Shown here: one piece after another, positions 7,385-15,568 of the stretch
How the letters are laid out: each line of letters opens with the position of its first letter
Position numbering within the stretch: the stretch's first letter is position 1
Source: an uncultured Clostridia bacterium
GTDB taxonomy: Bacteria > Bacillota > Clostridia > Oscillospirales > Butyricicoccaceae
Assembly (NCBI GenBank): GCA_910586575.1
Contig: CAJUJQ010000010.1
Coordinates: 1-40,871, forward strand
Direction: 5' to 3'
Length of the DNA: 40,871 nt
Notes under the pieces: model-generated
Seen by the model: only the letters and a program-made list of their open reading frames with translations
Told to the model about the DNA's origin: nothing
Databases searched by the model: none
Translations under genes and position numbers: made by a program

Positions 7385-8153
7385 TAACATTGAGCAAGTG
7401 AATCCTGAATGATGAAACAATTCAAATCACGACACCTCAAATCGAAGAATCGGTAATCCCTGAAAATTCTAATGCTGCTGATACTTCACAAGAAGAAACA
7501 GGCGATAATTTATTTACTGATGAAAATATCTTGGACGCATACCGTATGGTGTGCACATATATCGAGGATCTCGATATTAATGCAAGTATATCACTGGAAA
7601 CATTTGTGGAGGAGTACGATAAGCATCAGTACGAGACGATTGATGATTATTGTAAATCATATTATGATATTCTTTCTCCCAATGAGGATGTTTTGCCGTA
7701 CGTAAGTATAGATGATAGTGAAATACAATATACCGAATTAGCGGCCGTAAATATAGGACAAACTTACATGGATTCAGATGTACAGCCAGGAAATGTATAT
7801 TACTATAGAGTTGCAGCATACAATTCATTAAAAACTACTGCTAAGGGCGGTGCGGTTAAATTACATCCAACATATGTTGAAATGCCAAGTGTTATTAGTG
7901 GAACATCCGCTAAAAAAATGATGCAGCAGTGAATACCATAAAGTGGACAAACGTCCCTGGTGCTGAGAGTTATAACGTGTATAGATCCGATTCTCAAACA
8001 GGTAATTATACATTGAGCGGAAATGCCGGAGATGATACTTATTATATGGATCATGATGTAGTATCAGGAACCGTCTATTATTATAAGGTCTGTGCATGGT
8101 TAGGAAATATAAATGGTGAGCAGAGTGAATATAAATCCCGGAGGGCTAGATAG
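7311..8153 (+). pseudogene. Secreted FN3-like protein with two frameshifts
   Basis: ATG 7311 follows AAGGAG with 8 bases spacing and opens a signal peptide (MKRFWPTITVLSISC...SFAAS). The frame stops at 7412. Removing one base there continues it as DETIQITTPQIEESVIPEN and runs to 7932. A second slip at the A7 run near 7913-7919 joins it to NDAAVNTIKWTNVPGAESYN, ending at 8153. The reconstructed protein of about 280 residues ends in fibronectin-type-III-like modules; both YYYRVAAYN and YYYKVCAW are typical last-strand motifs. FN3 modules are common in exported Clostridial enzymes and adhesins. With two disruptions it is most likely a pseudogene. Its stop TAG abuts the next start codon. Confidence 0.65.
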
Positions 8154-8597
8154 ATGAACAGTTTTCCTTCTCCAATCAGTTATATGCACGCCTGTGTGTA
8201 TCTTGTAATGGTGCTCCCCTTAATTGTATTCAATAAGAATTCCAGATTGCAAAAAACAGTCTGCAACACAATCAAAATGATACTATATGTCTCTATTTGG
8301 GTTGCAATTTTTATACCAATTTCCATAGAAGAGTTCGGTTATTCTGATCCAAAGCTGTTTATTATATGGGTAATAAGCAGCGTATGCACTACCATAGCAT
8401 ATTGGATTGCAATTTATTTTGTATACAAGAAGCGCTTAAGTGCATGTGTGCTGGATGTAATTTCTTCTGTTTTTTTCTGTATTTCTGGATTGGTTATGGG
8501 GAATGCGCCTTTGCTTCACTGTTATTGGACTCTTGTAATTTTAGCGGCATCTCTTTTTGCACTGTCCGTTATTCAATTCGTATCTCACCGAATATAG
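8154..8597 (+). CDS. Small four-helix membrane protein
   Basis: The 147-aa product has four predicted membrane helices (about 9-26, 41-58, 70-91, 99-141 with a break). There are no charged catalytic residues and no recognisable family motif. ATG 8154 directly follows the stop codon of the FN3-like gene, implying co-translation with it before that gene decayed. AGGAG-like sequence (CCGGAGGGCTAG) precedes the start. AT-rich composition matches the island. Function unknown. Confidence 0.6.
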   Translation: MNSFPSPISYMHACVYLVMVLPLIVFNKNSRLQKTVCNTIKMILYVSIWVAIFIPISIEEFGYSDPKLFIIWVISSVCTTIAYWIAIYFVYKKRLSACVLDVISSVFFCISGLVMGNAPLLHCYWTLVILAASLFALSVIQFVSHRI

Positions 8598-8639
8598 TCA
8601 TTCGTTTGTGCGTGTAAAATCCCTACCCGCCTAAAAGCC

Positions 8640-8667
8640 CGCAGCGCTAACTCATATCAGCGCTGCG
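8640..8667. repeat. Perfect inverted repeat (hairpin 1 of a cluster)
   Basis: CGCAGCGCT and AGCGCTGCG form a perfect 9-bp stem with a 10-base loop 43 bases after the membrane protein's stop. No T run follows. A second hairpin follows at 8717-8741 (CCCCGGA / TCCGGGG). These are the first two of four adjacent inverted repeats at the AT-rich/GC-rich boundary. Confidence 0.75.
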
Positions 8668-8749
8668 AGCCATGTACTGTATGCACTTGGATATGATTCT
8701 TTGCCCTGAACATACCCCCCGGAAATTGCTTGTCTCCGGGGATATACCT

Positions 8750-8801
8750 AGTGCTCCATCCGGCCCAAAATCGAACTCGTTCTTGGGCTGGATGGAGCAC
8801 T
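8750..8801. repeat. Palindromic dispersed repeat related to the window ends
   Basis: AGTGCTCCATCCGGCCC at 8750-8766 pairs with GGGCTGGATGGAGCACT at 8785-8801 (one G-T pair). Two further A-T pairs give a 19-bp stem and a 14-base loop. The outer TAGTGCTCCATCC is shared with both 52-bp terminal repeats, so this is an internal member of the same family, probably a REP/MITE-like element. Confidence 0.85.
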
Positions 8802-8802
8802 G

Positions 8803-8864
8803 GAACCTGTATTCACAGACTGTCAACCGCGTCTGCACGATTGCCATCTTGTGAATACAGGTTC
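8803..8864. repeat. 15-bp perfect inverted repeat
   Basis: GAACCTGTATTCACA at 8803-8817 is exactly repeated in inverted form at 8850-8864, enclosing 32 bases. It starts two bases after the palindrome at 8750-8801, so the two elements abut. It may be a separate miniature element or the end of a larger one. Confidence 0.8.
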
Positions 8865-8870
8865 TTATTT

Positions 8871-9042
8871 CCCCGCTCCGCCGCGAAAATTGCCCCGGAA
8901 GGAGGACGCCGCCCTGATATATAGGCTGTCCGCCTATTTCTCGCCCGACAGCAAGCCGGAAAAGGCAACCCTAATCCTGGGGGGCATTGATTCCGCGCAC
9001 TTCCGGGAAGCGGTCGGACGGCTTTGCGAGGCCTGGCTATAG
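8871..9042 (+). pseudogene. Possible C-terminal gene fragment
   Basis: A frame open from inside the preceding inverted repeat encodes a plausible protein tail (KEDAALIYRLSAYFSPDS, LILGGIDSAHFREAVGRLC) ending at TAG 9040-9042. This stop abuts the stop codon of the convergent gene at 9043. No start codon or ribosome site outside the repeat is visible. It looks like the remnant of a gene truncated by the repeat cluster. Chance coding in GC-rich DNA cannot be excluded. Confidence 0.3.
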
Positions 9043-10017
9043 CTACGGCATCTGCGCTTCGGTGAAGGAACACCGCGAGGGATTGCCTTCACAAAGCAGC
9101 AGCTTCCGGGTACGCAGGGCGCAGGCGGTTGACCATACCGTGTCGAAGCCGCCGGCGCGGTCATATTGGCAAAGGAAGCCATACTGTCCGGCGAGCAGCC
9201 CGCAGGCGTCCGCGAGAGTGCGCACCCGGTTTTCCCGCAGGGCGCGGGTGACGGTCTGCCATCGAAGCCCGGACTTTACGTCGTCGTCAATCACGCAGCG
9301 GAAGCGCTGCATTTCGGGCGCGCGGAAATCATTGACGGCGGCGACTGCCCCGCGTTCCGGGCGGCGAATTACAAGGCTCTCGGCATTGCATTCGGCGACG
9401 GCCAATGCCCCGGAGGTGTCTGCCAGCGTCAGCGTCTGCGATGAGCCGATGTCCAGCCGCCGCAGGCAACCGAGCGCTTCCGAAACGGTTTTGCAGCGTT
9501 CCAATAAATAACGGACCAGATACCCGGCGTTCCAGCCGGGTTTTCGTATGGTTGGATAAACATAGGTCAGCCCCACCGCAAGCCCGTACTCGTTTACACC
9601 GTCCTCCAATTCGCAAAAGGCGGTTGTATTGCCCACAAGGGCACAGCTCCCCGTGAGCGTGTAACGGCAGTGCTCACAATACGGTTCCAGTACGGCCATA
9701 AAGTCGCTGTTCCTGCCAAAAATCATGTCCTCCCCGGTGTCCACGGCAAAGCAGGTGCAGCGGTTCCCCGCCGGGAACGCGTACATTCCCAGCAGGAAGG
9801 CCGCCATCGTGTCAAAGGGGACACCCGACCCCTCTGCCAGGCCGCGCAGCTCGTCCATCAGCTCTGGCGCGTCCCGCTCATAAACCGGGACGCAGGCGGC
9901 GGCATACGCGAACCGCTCAGGCGGCATCTCAGGCAGGGGCAGCGCCCGGACGCGCAGGCGTTCGCCCTGCCGCCTGCCCGCTTCCAGGTGTGTACCCGTC
10001 CAGTTGGTATGTTCCAT
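9043..10017 (-). CDS. C45-type Ntn hydrolase / acyltransferase
   Basis: The 324-aa product resembles the C45 (acyl-CoA:6-aminopenicillanate acyltransferase-like) and linear-amide hydrolase superfamily: self-processing N-terminal-nucleophile enzymes that cut or transfer amide-linked acyl groups. A precursor segment of about 85 residues ends at NRCTCFAV. The first cysteine there is the likely nucleophile after autocleavage, followed by FGRNSDF, the usual Arg/Asn/Asp active-site stretch. ELEDGVNEYGLAVGLTYVYP matches the family's second conserved block. AAGGAG lies 13 bases before ATG 10017, a long spacing; GTG 10029 would be too close. It has its own promoter at 10076-10104. The substrate cannot be deduced. 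Confidence 0.78.
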   Translation of the reverse strand: MEHTNWTGTHLEAGRRQGERLRVRALPLPEMPPERFAYAAACVPVYERDAPELMDELRGLAEGSGVPFDTMAAFLLGMYAFPAGNRCTCFAVDTGEDMIFGRNSDFMAVLEPYCEHCRYTLTGSCALVGNTTAFCELEDGVNEYGLAVGLTYVYPTIRKPGWNAGYLVRYLLERCKTVSEALGCLRRLDIGSSQTLTLADTSGALAVAECNAESLVIRRPERGAVAAVNDFRAPEMQRFRCVIDDDVKSGLRWQTVTRALRENRVRTLADACGLLAGQYGFLCQYDRAGGFDTVWSTACALRTRKLLLCEGNPSRCSFTEAQMP

Positions 10018-10075
10018 CGAAAGAAACACGCTCCTTTTTGAATGGTTTGGAGAGTCAGCGCTAACCCATGGAATC

Positions 10076-10104
10076 AGGATATCATGATAAAAATTTTATG
10101 TCAA
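10076..10104 (-). promoter_or_regulatory. Sigma-A promoter of the C45-type hydrolase gene
   Basis: On the minus strand a perfect TTGACA (10099-10104) and TATCCT (10076-10081) are separated by exactly 17 bases, with TG one base before the -10. The start codon lies about 60 bases downstream. Confidence 0.75.
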
Positions 10105-10148
10105 GCGCTTTATTTCTTAATATTTTTTATTTTGCAGAACTTTTCATC

Positions 10149-10238
10149 TCATTTCGATTTTGCGCGGCTTACATCGTCCCAACACGAAGCCGCGCACACC
10201 GCCGCCGCCAGGCCCATGGTGACGGCAAATTTTTGCAT
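10149..10238 (-). CDS. Possible 29-aa membrane peptide
   Basis: An ATG at 10238 opens MQKFAVTMGLAAAVCAASCW, a hydrophobic helix with a short charged tail. It lies in the divergent region between the hydrolase and lipoprotein genes, upstream of the hydrolase promoter. No good ribosome site is present, so this is weakly supported. Confidence 0.2.
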   Translation of the reverse strand: MQKFAVTMGLAAAVCAASCWDDVSRAKSK

Positions 10239-10293
10239 ACGCGTTTTTGCCTGCCGAAAATCTGCGAAAAGACTTCCTTTCCGATTCCCGTTG

Positions 10294-10302
10294 TGGTATA
10301 AT
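10294..10302 (+). promoter_or_regulatory. Extended -10 promoter of the lipoprotein gene
   Basis: TGGTATAAT at 10294-10302 is a consensus -10 with the extended TGn element, 55 bases before the lipoprotein start codon. The -35 area (TTCCTT at about 17 bases) is a weak match. Confidence 0.6.
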
Positions 10303-10356
10303 ACAGGATGAATGACTATGGTTAAACGAAAAGACAGGAAAGGGAGAAGGACGGGT

Positions 10357-11670
10357 ATGAAGCGACTCGGGGCAATCTGCGTGCTGCTGATGCTGCTCAC
10401 CGGCTGTACCTTTTATTCGGGGGACGACCTGTTGCTTGCGCCCCAGCCGACGAAAAACTTTGTCGCCCTCCAGGAGCAGCTGCGCAAAATTTTGGACGGC
10501 GGCGCAATCTACGCCGTGCCGCAGACCGGGCAGAACCGCAGCACCGTGCAGCTGGTGGACCTGGACGGCGACAGCATTGATGAAGCGGTCGCGTTTTTCC
10601 GGGATTCATCCATGGCAAGCACCTTCACGGCCTATGTTTTTAAGAAGCAGGAGGACGCCTATGTGCTGTCTGACAGTGTCAGCGGGCACGGGCTGTCTGT
10701 GCAGTCGGTGGAATACCCGCTGTTCCAAAAGACCGGGCAAAAGGGCATTGCCATCGCCTGGGGATTGGAGGACGGCCAGACCAGCGCGCTGACCCTGTGC
10801 GACTTTGACGCGGACGGCAAAATCGGCATCCTGCTGACCACCGACTTTACCAACTACCGGCTGTGCGACCTGACCGGCGACGGTACGGACGAGCTGCTGA
10901 CCATCAGCTTTGATGTCGCCAAGGGACGCACCGCCGCGCTGTATGAATACCAGCCAGGCGGCAATGTGCGTGAGCTGGGGCGCGCCTCGGTTTCGCGGGA
11001 AGCGATGAGCATTGTCCGGATGAGCACCGGCTATCTGCCAAATGGCGTCCCCGCTGTGTTCGCCGAGGCGCGCCCGGACAGCGGCAGCGGCCTGATGACC
11101 GATATTTTTGTTTACGACGGTGGTCAGCTGCACAACATCTCACAGAATACCGAATCGGGCGCCAGCAGCGGCACGTTCCGCTCGATGAGCGTCTATGCCA
11201 CCGATATTGACGGCGACCATATCACCGAGGTGCCGCGCACGGTGCTGATGCAGGGCTTTGCTGACCCAAACCAGCCGGACGCGCTTTATCTGCTGGACTG
11301 GTACGCGTATGATACCACGGGGCGTGCCACGCTCAAGCGCACCACTTATCACAATGTTGCGGAGGAATGGGCGTTCCGCGTCCCGGAGGAATGGCGCGAA
11401 CGGCTCACCGCCACCAAGGAAAGCGCCGGCGGCGTCAGCCGCACCACCTTTTATGAATATGTTGCAGGGGGCGCGAACCGCGAGCTGTTCACCATTTATT
11501 GCTGTACCGGCGAGCAGGCGATCCGCTATTCCGCGGCGAACCAACTGGTTCCGCTGCTGGAAAACAACAGCGCATATTACGGCGCGTCGATTGCCGAGGC
11601 AGGCGGGACGATTACGGCGGAGGAGCTGAAAAGCCGGTTCAGCGTCATCACGGCGGACTGGATGGGATAA
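10357..11670 (+). CDS. Lipoprotein with FG-GAP/VCBS-like repeats
   Basis: The 437-aa product starts with a lipoprotein signal MKRLGAICVLLMLLTGC, the lipobox cysteine being residue 17, so the mature protein is anchored to the outer face of the membrane. The first part of the mature chain contains repeated Asp-rich turns (DLDGDSIDEA, DFDADGKIG, DLTGDGTDELL, DIDGDHITEV), as in calcium-binding FG-GAP/VCBS-like propeller blades. The C-terminal third is a mixed alpha/beta domain. ATG 10357 is preferred over an upstream ATG at 10312 because it gives a complete lipobox signal and has AGAAGGACGGG before it. It probably leads the downstream PAS/two-component genes and could be a surface sensor for them; that link rests on position only. 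Confidence 0.75.
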   Translation: MKRLGAICVLLMLLTGCTFYSGDDLLLAPQPTKNFVALQEQLRKILDGGAIYAVPQTGQNRSTVQLVDLDGDSIDEAVAFFRDSSMASTFTAYVFKKQEDAYVLSDSVSGHGLSVQSVEYPLFQKTGQKGIAIAWGLEDGQTSALTLCDFDADGKIGILLTTDFTNYRLCDLTGDGTDELLTISFDVAKGRTAALYEYQPGGNVRELGRASVSREAMSIVRMSTGYLPNGVPAVFAEARPDSGSGLMTDIFVYDGGQLHNISQNTESGASSGTFRSMSVYATDIDGDHITEVPRTVLMQGFADPNQPDALYLLDWYAYDTTGRATLKRTTYHNVAEEWAFRVPEEWRERLTATKESAGGVSRTTFYEYVAGGANRELFTIYCCTGEQAIRYSAANQLVPLLENNSAYYGASIAEAGGTITAEELKSRFSVITADWMG

Positions 11671-11724
11671 TAAACATGGTCTAAAATAAAAGGATCTCAC
11701 GAAAGGAACGGGGAGGCAAAGGAT

Positions 11725-12102
11725 ATGGATTTGACAGCGTATTTTCGGAGCGTATTGGAGCAGGACACCAGCGCGGTTGTGCTGTGCAACCTTGCACATG
11801 AAATTATTTATATGAACCCGTCAGCGGTCGCGCGGTACGCGCGCTATGGCGGCGCGGCGCTGCTGGGCAAAAGCCTGATGGACTGCCACAGCCCGCAGGC
11901 GCGGGATCGGATCGAGCAGGTTACCGCCTGGTTCGCAGAGAGCGAATCGCACAACCGGATTTACACGTTCCGCAACGAGAAAGAGAACAAGGACGTTTAT
12001 ATGGTAGCCCTCCGCGATGAGAGCGGCGCGCTGATCGGGTACTATGAAAAGCACGAGTACCGCAGCCGGGAGGCGGCTCCGCTGTATGATTTCAGGGAAT
12101 GA
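11725..12102 (+). CDS. PAS-domain protein
   Basis: The 125-aa product is essentially a single PAS fold (residues about 8-110). The opening helix and strand are FRSVLEQDTSAVVLCNLAHE, then IIYMNPSAVARYA and LLGKSLMDCHSPQARDRIEQ; the closing strands are around KDVYMVALRDESGALIGYYE. PAS domains bind small ligands or cofactors or act as dimer contacts. No output domain is attached, so it may act by contacting the histidine kinase or regulator encoded next. GGGGAGG lies upstream of ATG 11725, and the response regulator starts 24 bases after its stop. Confidence 0.75.
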   Translation: MDLTAYFRSVLEQDTSAVVLCNLAHEIIYMNPSAVARYARYGGAALLGKSLMDCHSPQARDRIEQVTAWFAESESHNRIYTFRNEKENKDVYMVALRDESGALIGYYEKHEYRSREAAPLYDFRE

Positions 12103-12125
12103 AACGGATGACGAAGGAGTAAGGC

Positions 12126-12815
12126 ATGAAACGGAAAATCTTAGTGCTGGAGGACGAGACCAATATCCGCAGCTTTGTCGTGCTCAACCTGAAGCGGGCG
12201 GGCTACGAGGTTGTGGAAGCAGGCTCGGGCGAGGAGGCGCTGAAAAAATACAGCCAGCATCCGGACATTGCGGTTGCGGTGCTGGATGTGATGCTGCCGG
12301 GCATAGACGGCTATGAGGTCTGCCGGACGCTGCGCACGCAGGGATACTCGGCGGGGGTCATCATGCTGACGGCGCGCGTGCAGGAGACTGACAAAGTAAC
12401 GGGGCTGATGACGGGCGCGGACGACTATGTGACCAAGCCATTTTCGGTTGTGGAACTGGTCGCGCGGGTAGACGCGCTGTACCGCCGGGTATCGGGGCGT
12501 CCGTTCGGGGATGAAGATTCCATCCATTCGGGGCCGTTCAAGCTGAACCTGCGCGCGCGCGAGGTACAAAAAAACGGCGTAAAAGTAGACCTGACACAGA
12601 TCGAGTACGGCATCCTGAAAGCATTTTTGCAGAACATTGGCAAGGCGCTTTCGCGGGACGACCTGCTCGAGATGGTATGGGGCCACCACTATGTGGGAGA
12701 GTTGAAAATTGTAGACGTCAACATCCGCCGCCTGCGCATCAAAATCGAGGACGACCCGGCGAATCCGCGCTACATCATGACCGTGCGCGGCTTTGGCTAT
12801 ATGTGGGAAGAGTAA
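12126..12815 (+). CDS. OmpR/PhoB-family response regulator
   Basis: The 229-aa product has a receiver domain (about 3-118) and a C-terminal winged helix (about 135-228). The receiver has the acidic pair EDE, the phospho-acceptor aspartate in LDVMLPG, the conserved threonine in MLTA and the lysine in TKPFS. The DNA-binding domain ends in the typical VRGFGYMWEE. It would be phosphorylated by the kinase encoded 212 bases downstream. AAGGAG precedes ATG 12126. The target genes cannot be read from this window. Confidence 0.9.
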   Translation: MKRKILVLEDETNIRSFVVLNLKRAGYEVVEAGSGEEALKKYSQHPDIAVAVLDVMLPGIDGYEVCRTLRTQGYSAGVIMLTARVQETDKVTGLMTGADDYVTKPFSVVELVARVDALYRRVSGRPFGDEDSIHSGPFKLNLRAREVQKNGVKVDLTQIEYGILKAFLQNIGKALSRDDLLEMVWGHHYVGELKIVDVNIRRLRIKIEDDPANPRYIMTVRGFGYMWEE

Positions 12816-12829
12816 CGGATGCCGCGCGT

Positions 12830-12858
12830 TTCCCCCAAAAATCAGGATTTGGGGGGAA
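12830..12858 (+). other. Hairpin between response regulator and kinase genes
   Basis: TTCCCCCAAA and TTTGGGGGGAA form a strong stem with one bulged G and an 8-base loop, 15 bases after the regulator's stop. No T run follows, so it more likely stabilises or processes the message than ends it. The rest of the 212-bp gap (12816-13027) is GC-rich and shows no gene. Confidence 0.5.
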
Positions 12859-13027
12859 CTGATAAGGAAAATTGGACTCCGCCGATGCGTCCGAGGGCCG
12901 CACGCCGGTTCGACCGCGGCTCCATGCAGCCGTTTGCGGCCACGCTGTGCCGCGGGTTTTGAGCGCCGCCGCTCCGCTCCGGCGTTCGCGCGGGACGGTC
13001 TGTTTTTGGGAATTCAGGGTTAGAAAT

Positions 13028-14539
13028 ATGAAGAAAAACCACCGACGCAGGCGGCGGCATGCGCCTGCCGACAATGAAATAAAGGTACAGCATACCCCCG
13101 GCGGACTCAAGGGGCGCTGGCTGGTCAATTCGGTCAGCTTTATCGTGATAATCCTCGCGGCGGTGATTATTTTTGTCTCGGTCGGCGTTTCGCAGTATTA
13201 TTACACGACAATCCGCAATAATTTACAGGGGAGGGTCAATACCACCGCCGCAACCTTCCGCAATTATTGGACCAGCAGCTATGACCAGTTCTATTCCTCC
13301 GCCAGCCGCTATGTGGTGGAATATGAATCCAAGGACAAGCTTGAGGTACAGTTTTTGAACCAGTACAGCCGCGTCATCCTTTCCACCTCCGGCCTGACCG
13401 CCGATTCCATCCCCGCGACCGGCGATGTCGAAAAAGCGCTTTCCACCATGGAAAATGCCTCCTGGATTGGCGAGGACCCGCTCTCCGGTGAGCGCGTGAT
13501 GAGCTGCACCGCCCCCCTGTTCACCGAAAACGGAGATCTGATCGGCGGGCTGCGCGTCATTACGTCCCTTTCGATTGCCGAGCGGCAGATCCATCAGATT
13601 ATCCTGCTCGCAATCCTTGCCAGCGTGCTGTTCATCGCGCTGATGCTGCTGTCCAACCGCTACTTTATCAAAACGATTTTGGAACCGGTTGTCCGCATCA
13701 ACGAAATTGTGCGCGAAATTACAGCGGGGCGCTATGGCATGCGCCTGCAAAAAACCTACGACGACGAAATCGGCCAGCTGTGCGACAGCATCAACAGCAT
13801 GTCCGAGGAAATCGCCCGCGCCGAGCGCATGAAGAACGACTTCATCTCGTCGCTCTCCCATGAGCTGCGCACCCCCTTAACCGCCATCGGCGGCTGGAGC
13901 GAAACCCTGCTCGCGGGCGGCGCGGAAGATCCCGAGGAGCTGGTGCAGGGCCTGGAAATCATCCAAAAGGAGGCCGGGCGGCTGACCAGCATGGTCGAGG
14001 AGCTGATGGACTACGCGCGCATCGAAAGTGGGCGGATGAGGCTGACGGTTGAAAATTTCGACCTGTCGCTTGAATTATACGAAGCGGTTTATATGTACGA
14101 AAACCTGCTGCAAAAGGAACAGATTGTACTGGACTATGACGAAAACCCGGAGGAAAACTACTTCATCTCGGGCGACCGCCACCGGATGAAGCAGGTCTTT
14201 TTGAATGTGATTGACAACGCGGCGAAATATGGCGCGGACGGCGGGAAAATCAAGGTTTCCATCGCCCGCCGACACAATACCATCCGCGTAAAAGTACGCG
14301 ATTATGGGCCGGGCATCCCGGAGCCGGAGCTGCCGTTTGTAAAGGAAAAGTTTTATAAGGGCAGCTCCAAGCAGCGCGGCAGCGGCATCGGCCTATCCGT
14401 GACCGATGAAATCGTCAAGCTGCACGGCGGCACCCTGGAAATCAAGAGCCGGGTCGGCGAGGGCACCATCGTGGTGATCACCGTCCCCGCCGTGCAGCCC
14501 GGCAACCCCGAAACCCCTCAGGAGGACAAGCATGATTAA
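13028..14539 (+). CDS. Membrane sensor histidine kinase
   Basis: The 503-aa product is a PhoR/ResE-type kinase. Order of parts: basic N-terminus, membrane helix at about 33-56, an extracytoplasmic sensor of about 135 residues, a second helix at about 193-213 and a HAMP linker. HisKA follows with the phosphorylatable histidine in SSLSHELRTPL, and the ATPase domain has the N box (NVIDNAAKYG), G1 (DYGPGIP) and G2 (GSGIGLS). It should phosphorylate the regulator at 12126-12815. The chosen start is ATG 13028; the frame stays open for 156 bases upstream, but that part is arginine-rich and unlike a signal anchor. The ribosome site is weak. The stop overlaps the next gene by 8 bases. Confidence 0.9.
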   Translation: MKKNHRRRRRHAPADNEIKVQHTPGGLKGRWLVNSVSFIVIILAAVIIFVSVGVSQYYYTTIRNNLQGRVNTTAATFRNYWTSSYDQFYSSASRYVVEYESKDKLEVQFLNQYSRVILSTSGLTADSIPATGDVEKALSTMENASWIGEDPLSGERVMSCTAPLFTENGDLIGGLRVITSLSIAERQIHQIILLAILASVLFIALMLLSNRYFIKTILEPVVRINEIVREITAGRYGMRLQKTYDDEIGQLCDSINSMSEEIARAERMKNDFISSLSHELRTPLTAIGGWSETLLAGGAEDPEELVQGLEIIQKEAGRLTSMVEELMDYARIESGRMRLTVENFDLSLELYEAVYMYENLLQKEQIVLDYDENPEENYFISGDRHRMKQVFLNVIDNAAKYGADGGKIKVSIARRHNTIRVKVRDYGPGIPEPELPFVKEKFYKGSSKQRGSGIGLSVTDEIVKLHGGTLEIKSRVGEGTIVVITVPAVQPGNPETPQEDKHD

Positions 14540-15533
14540 CCATTTTTCCCGCCTCCCCCGGCTGATGGCCGGTGCGGCGGCGGAGCTGTTCGCGTTCGGC
14601 GCGGGCAAAAAAAAGACGACCATCGGCGGACAGGCGCTCATTGAGGGCATTATGATGAAAGGCCCGAAGCGCACCTGCATCTGTGTCCGCAAGCCGGACC
14701 AGGAGCTGGTATTCAAGGAAGAGGACGCGAAAAAGGCGGCGGCATTCTGGAAGCTGCCGGTATTCCGCGGCATGTACGGCCTGTTCACCGCCATGAAGGA
14801 CGGCGTTGAGGCAATCAATTTTTCGGCGTCCTTCTTCGAGGACGAGGAAATGGCCGAGGAGCCGACCAAGTTTGAAAAGTGGCTGGCAAGCAAGCTCAGC
14901 TCGGACAAGCTCGAAAAAGCGGTGATGGCAATCGCCATGGTGGTCGGCATCGGTATGCCGGTTGCGCTGTTCTTCGTGCTGCCCGCGCTGCTGGTTGGCT
15001 TCGTCCCGGAATCCGCGCCCTTTTGGACGCGCAATATCCTGGAAAGCGCGGTGCGTATCGTGGTTTTCCTGCTGTTTATGTGGTCGGTCTCCCATATGAA
15101 GGACATCCGCCGCACCTTTGAGTACCACGGCGGCGAGCATAAGACCATCTTTTGCTATGAGGACGGGCTGGAGCTGACCGTGGAAAATGTGCGCCGGATG
15201 CCGCGCTTCCATCCGCGCTGCGGCACAAGCTTCCTGTTTGTGATGATTTTAATCAGTATCGTGGTATTTTCGGTTGTTTTTTCGCTGATTTCGACCACGA
15301 ATCCCTGGCTGCGCATGGCGCTCCGGCTGCTGATGCTGCCCTTTGTGGTCGGCATCGCCTACGAAATCAACCGCTATGCCGGGCGCTACGACAACGCGCT
15401 GACCAACATCCTGCGCTGGCCCGGCATCCAGATGCAGCACCTGACGGTTTTTGAACCGGACGACAGCATGATTGAGGTCGCGATTGAAGCCATGAAACGC
15501 GTCATTCCGGACGACGGCAGCGACAACTGGTAA
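14532..15533 (+). CDS. DUF1385 membrane protein (YqhQ-like)
   Basis: The 333-aa product matches DUF1385, a conserved Firmicute membrane protein family (Bacillus YqhQ) without a proven biochemical function. The hallmark IGGQALIEGIMMKGPKR is near residue 31. A second block, YHGGEHKTIFCYEDG, and FHPRCGTSFL are also conserved. Helices lie at about 130-155, 170-190, 235-256 and 260-280. AGGAGG is located before ATG 14532, within the end of the kinase gene. As in other Clostridia it is followed by prmC. Family is certain, role unknown. Confidence 0.9.
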   Translation: MINHFSRLPRLMAGAAAELFAFGAGKKKTTIGGQALIEGIMMKGPKRTCICVRKPDQELVFKEEDAKKAAAFWKLPVFRGMYGLFTAMKDGVEAINFSASFFEDEEMAEEPTKFEKWLASKLSSDKLEKAVMAIAMVVGIGMPVALFFVLPALLVGFVPESAPFWTRNILESAVRIVVFLLFMWSVSHMKDIRRTFEYHGGEHKTIFCYEDGLELTVENVRRMPRFHPRCGTSFLFVMILISIVVFSVVFSLISTTNPWLRMALRLLMLPFVVGIAYEINRYAGRYDNALTNILRWPGIQMQHLTVFEPDDSMIEVAIEAMKRVIPDDGSDNW

Positions 15534-15568
15534 ATGATAAGGTCGGGAACGACCGGGAGGGGGATACC

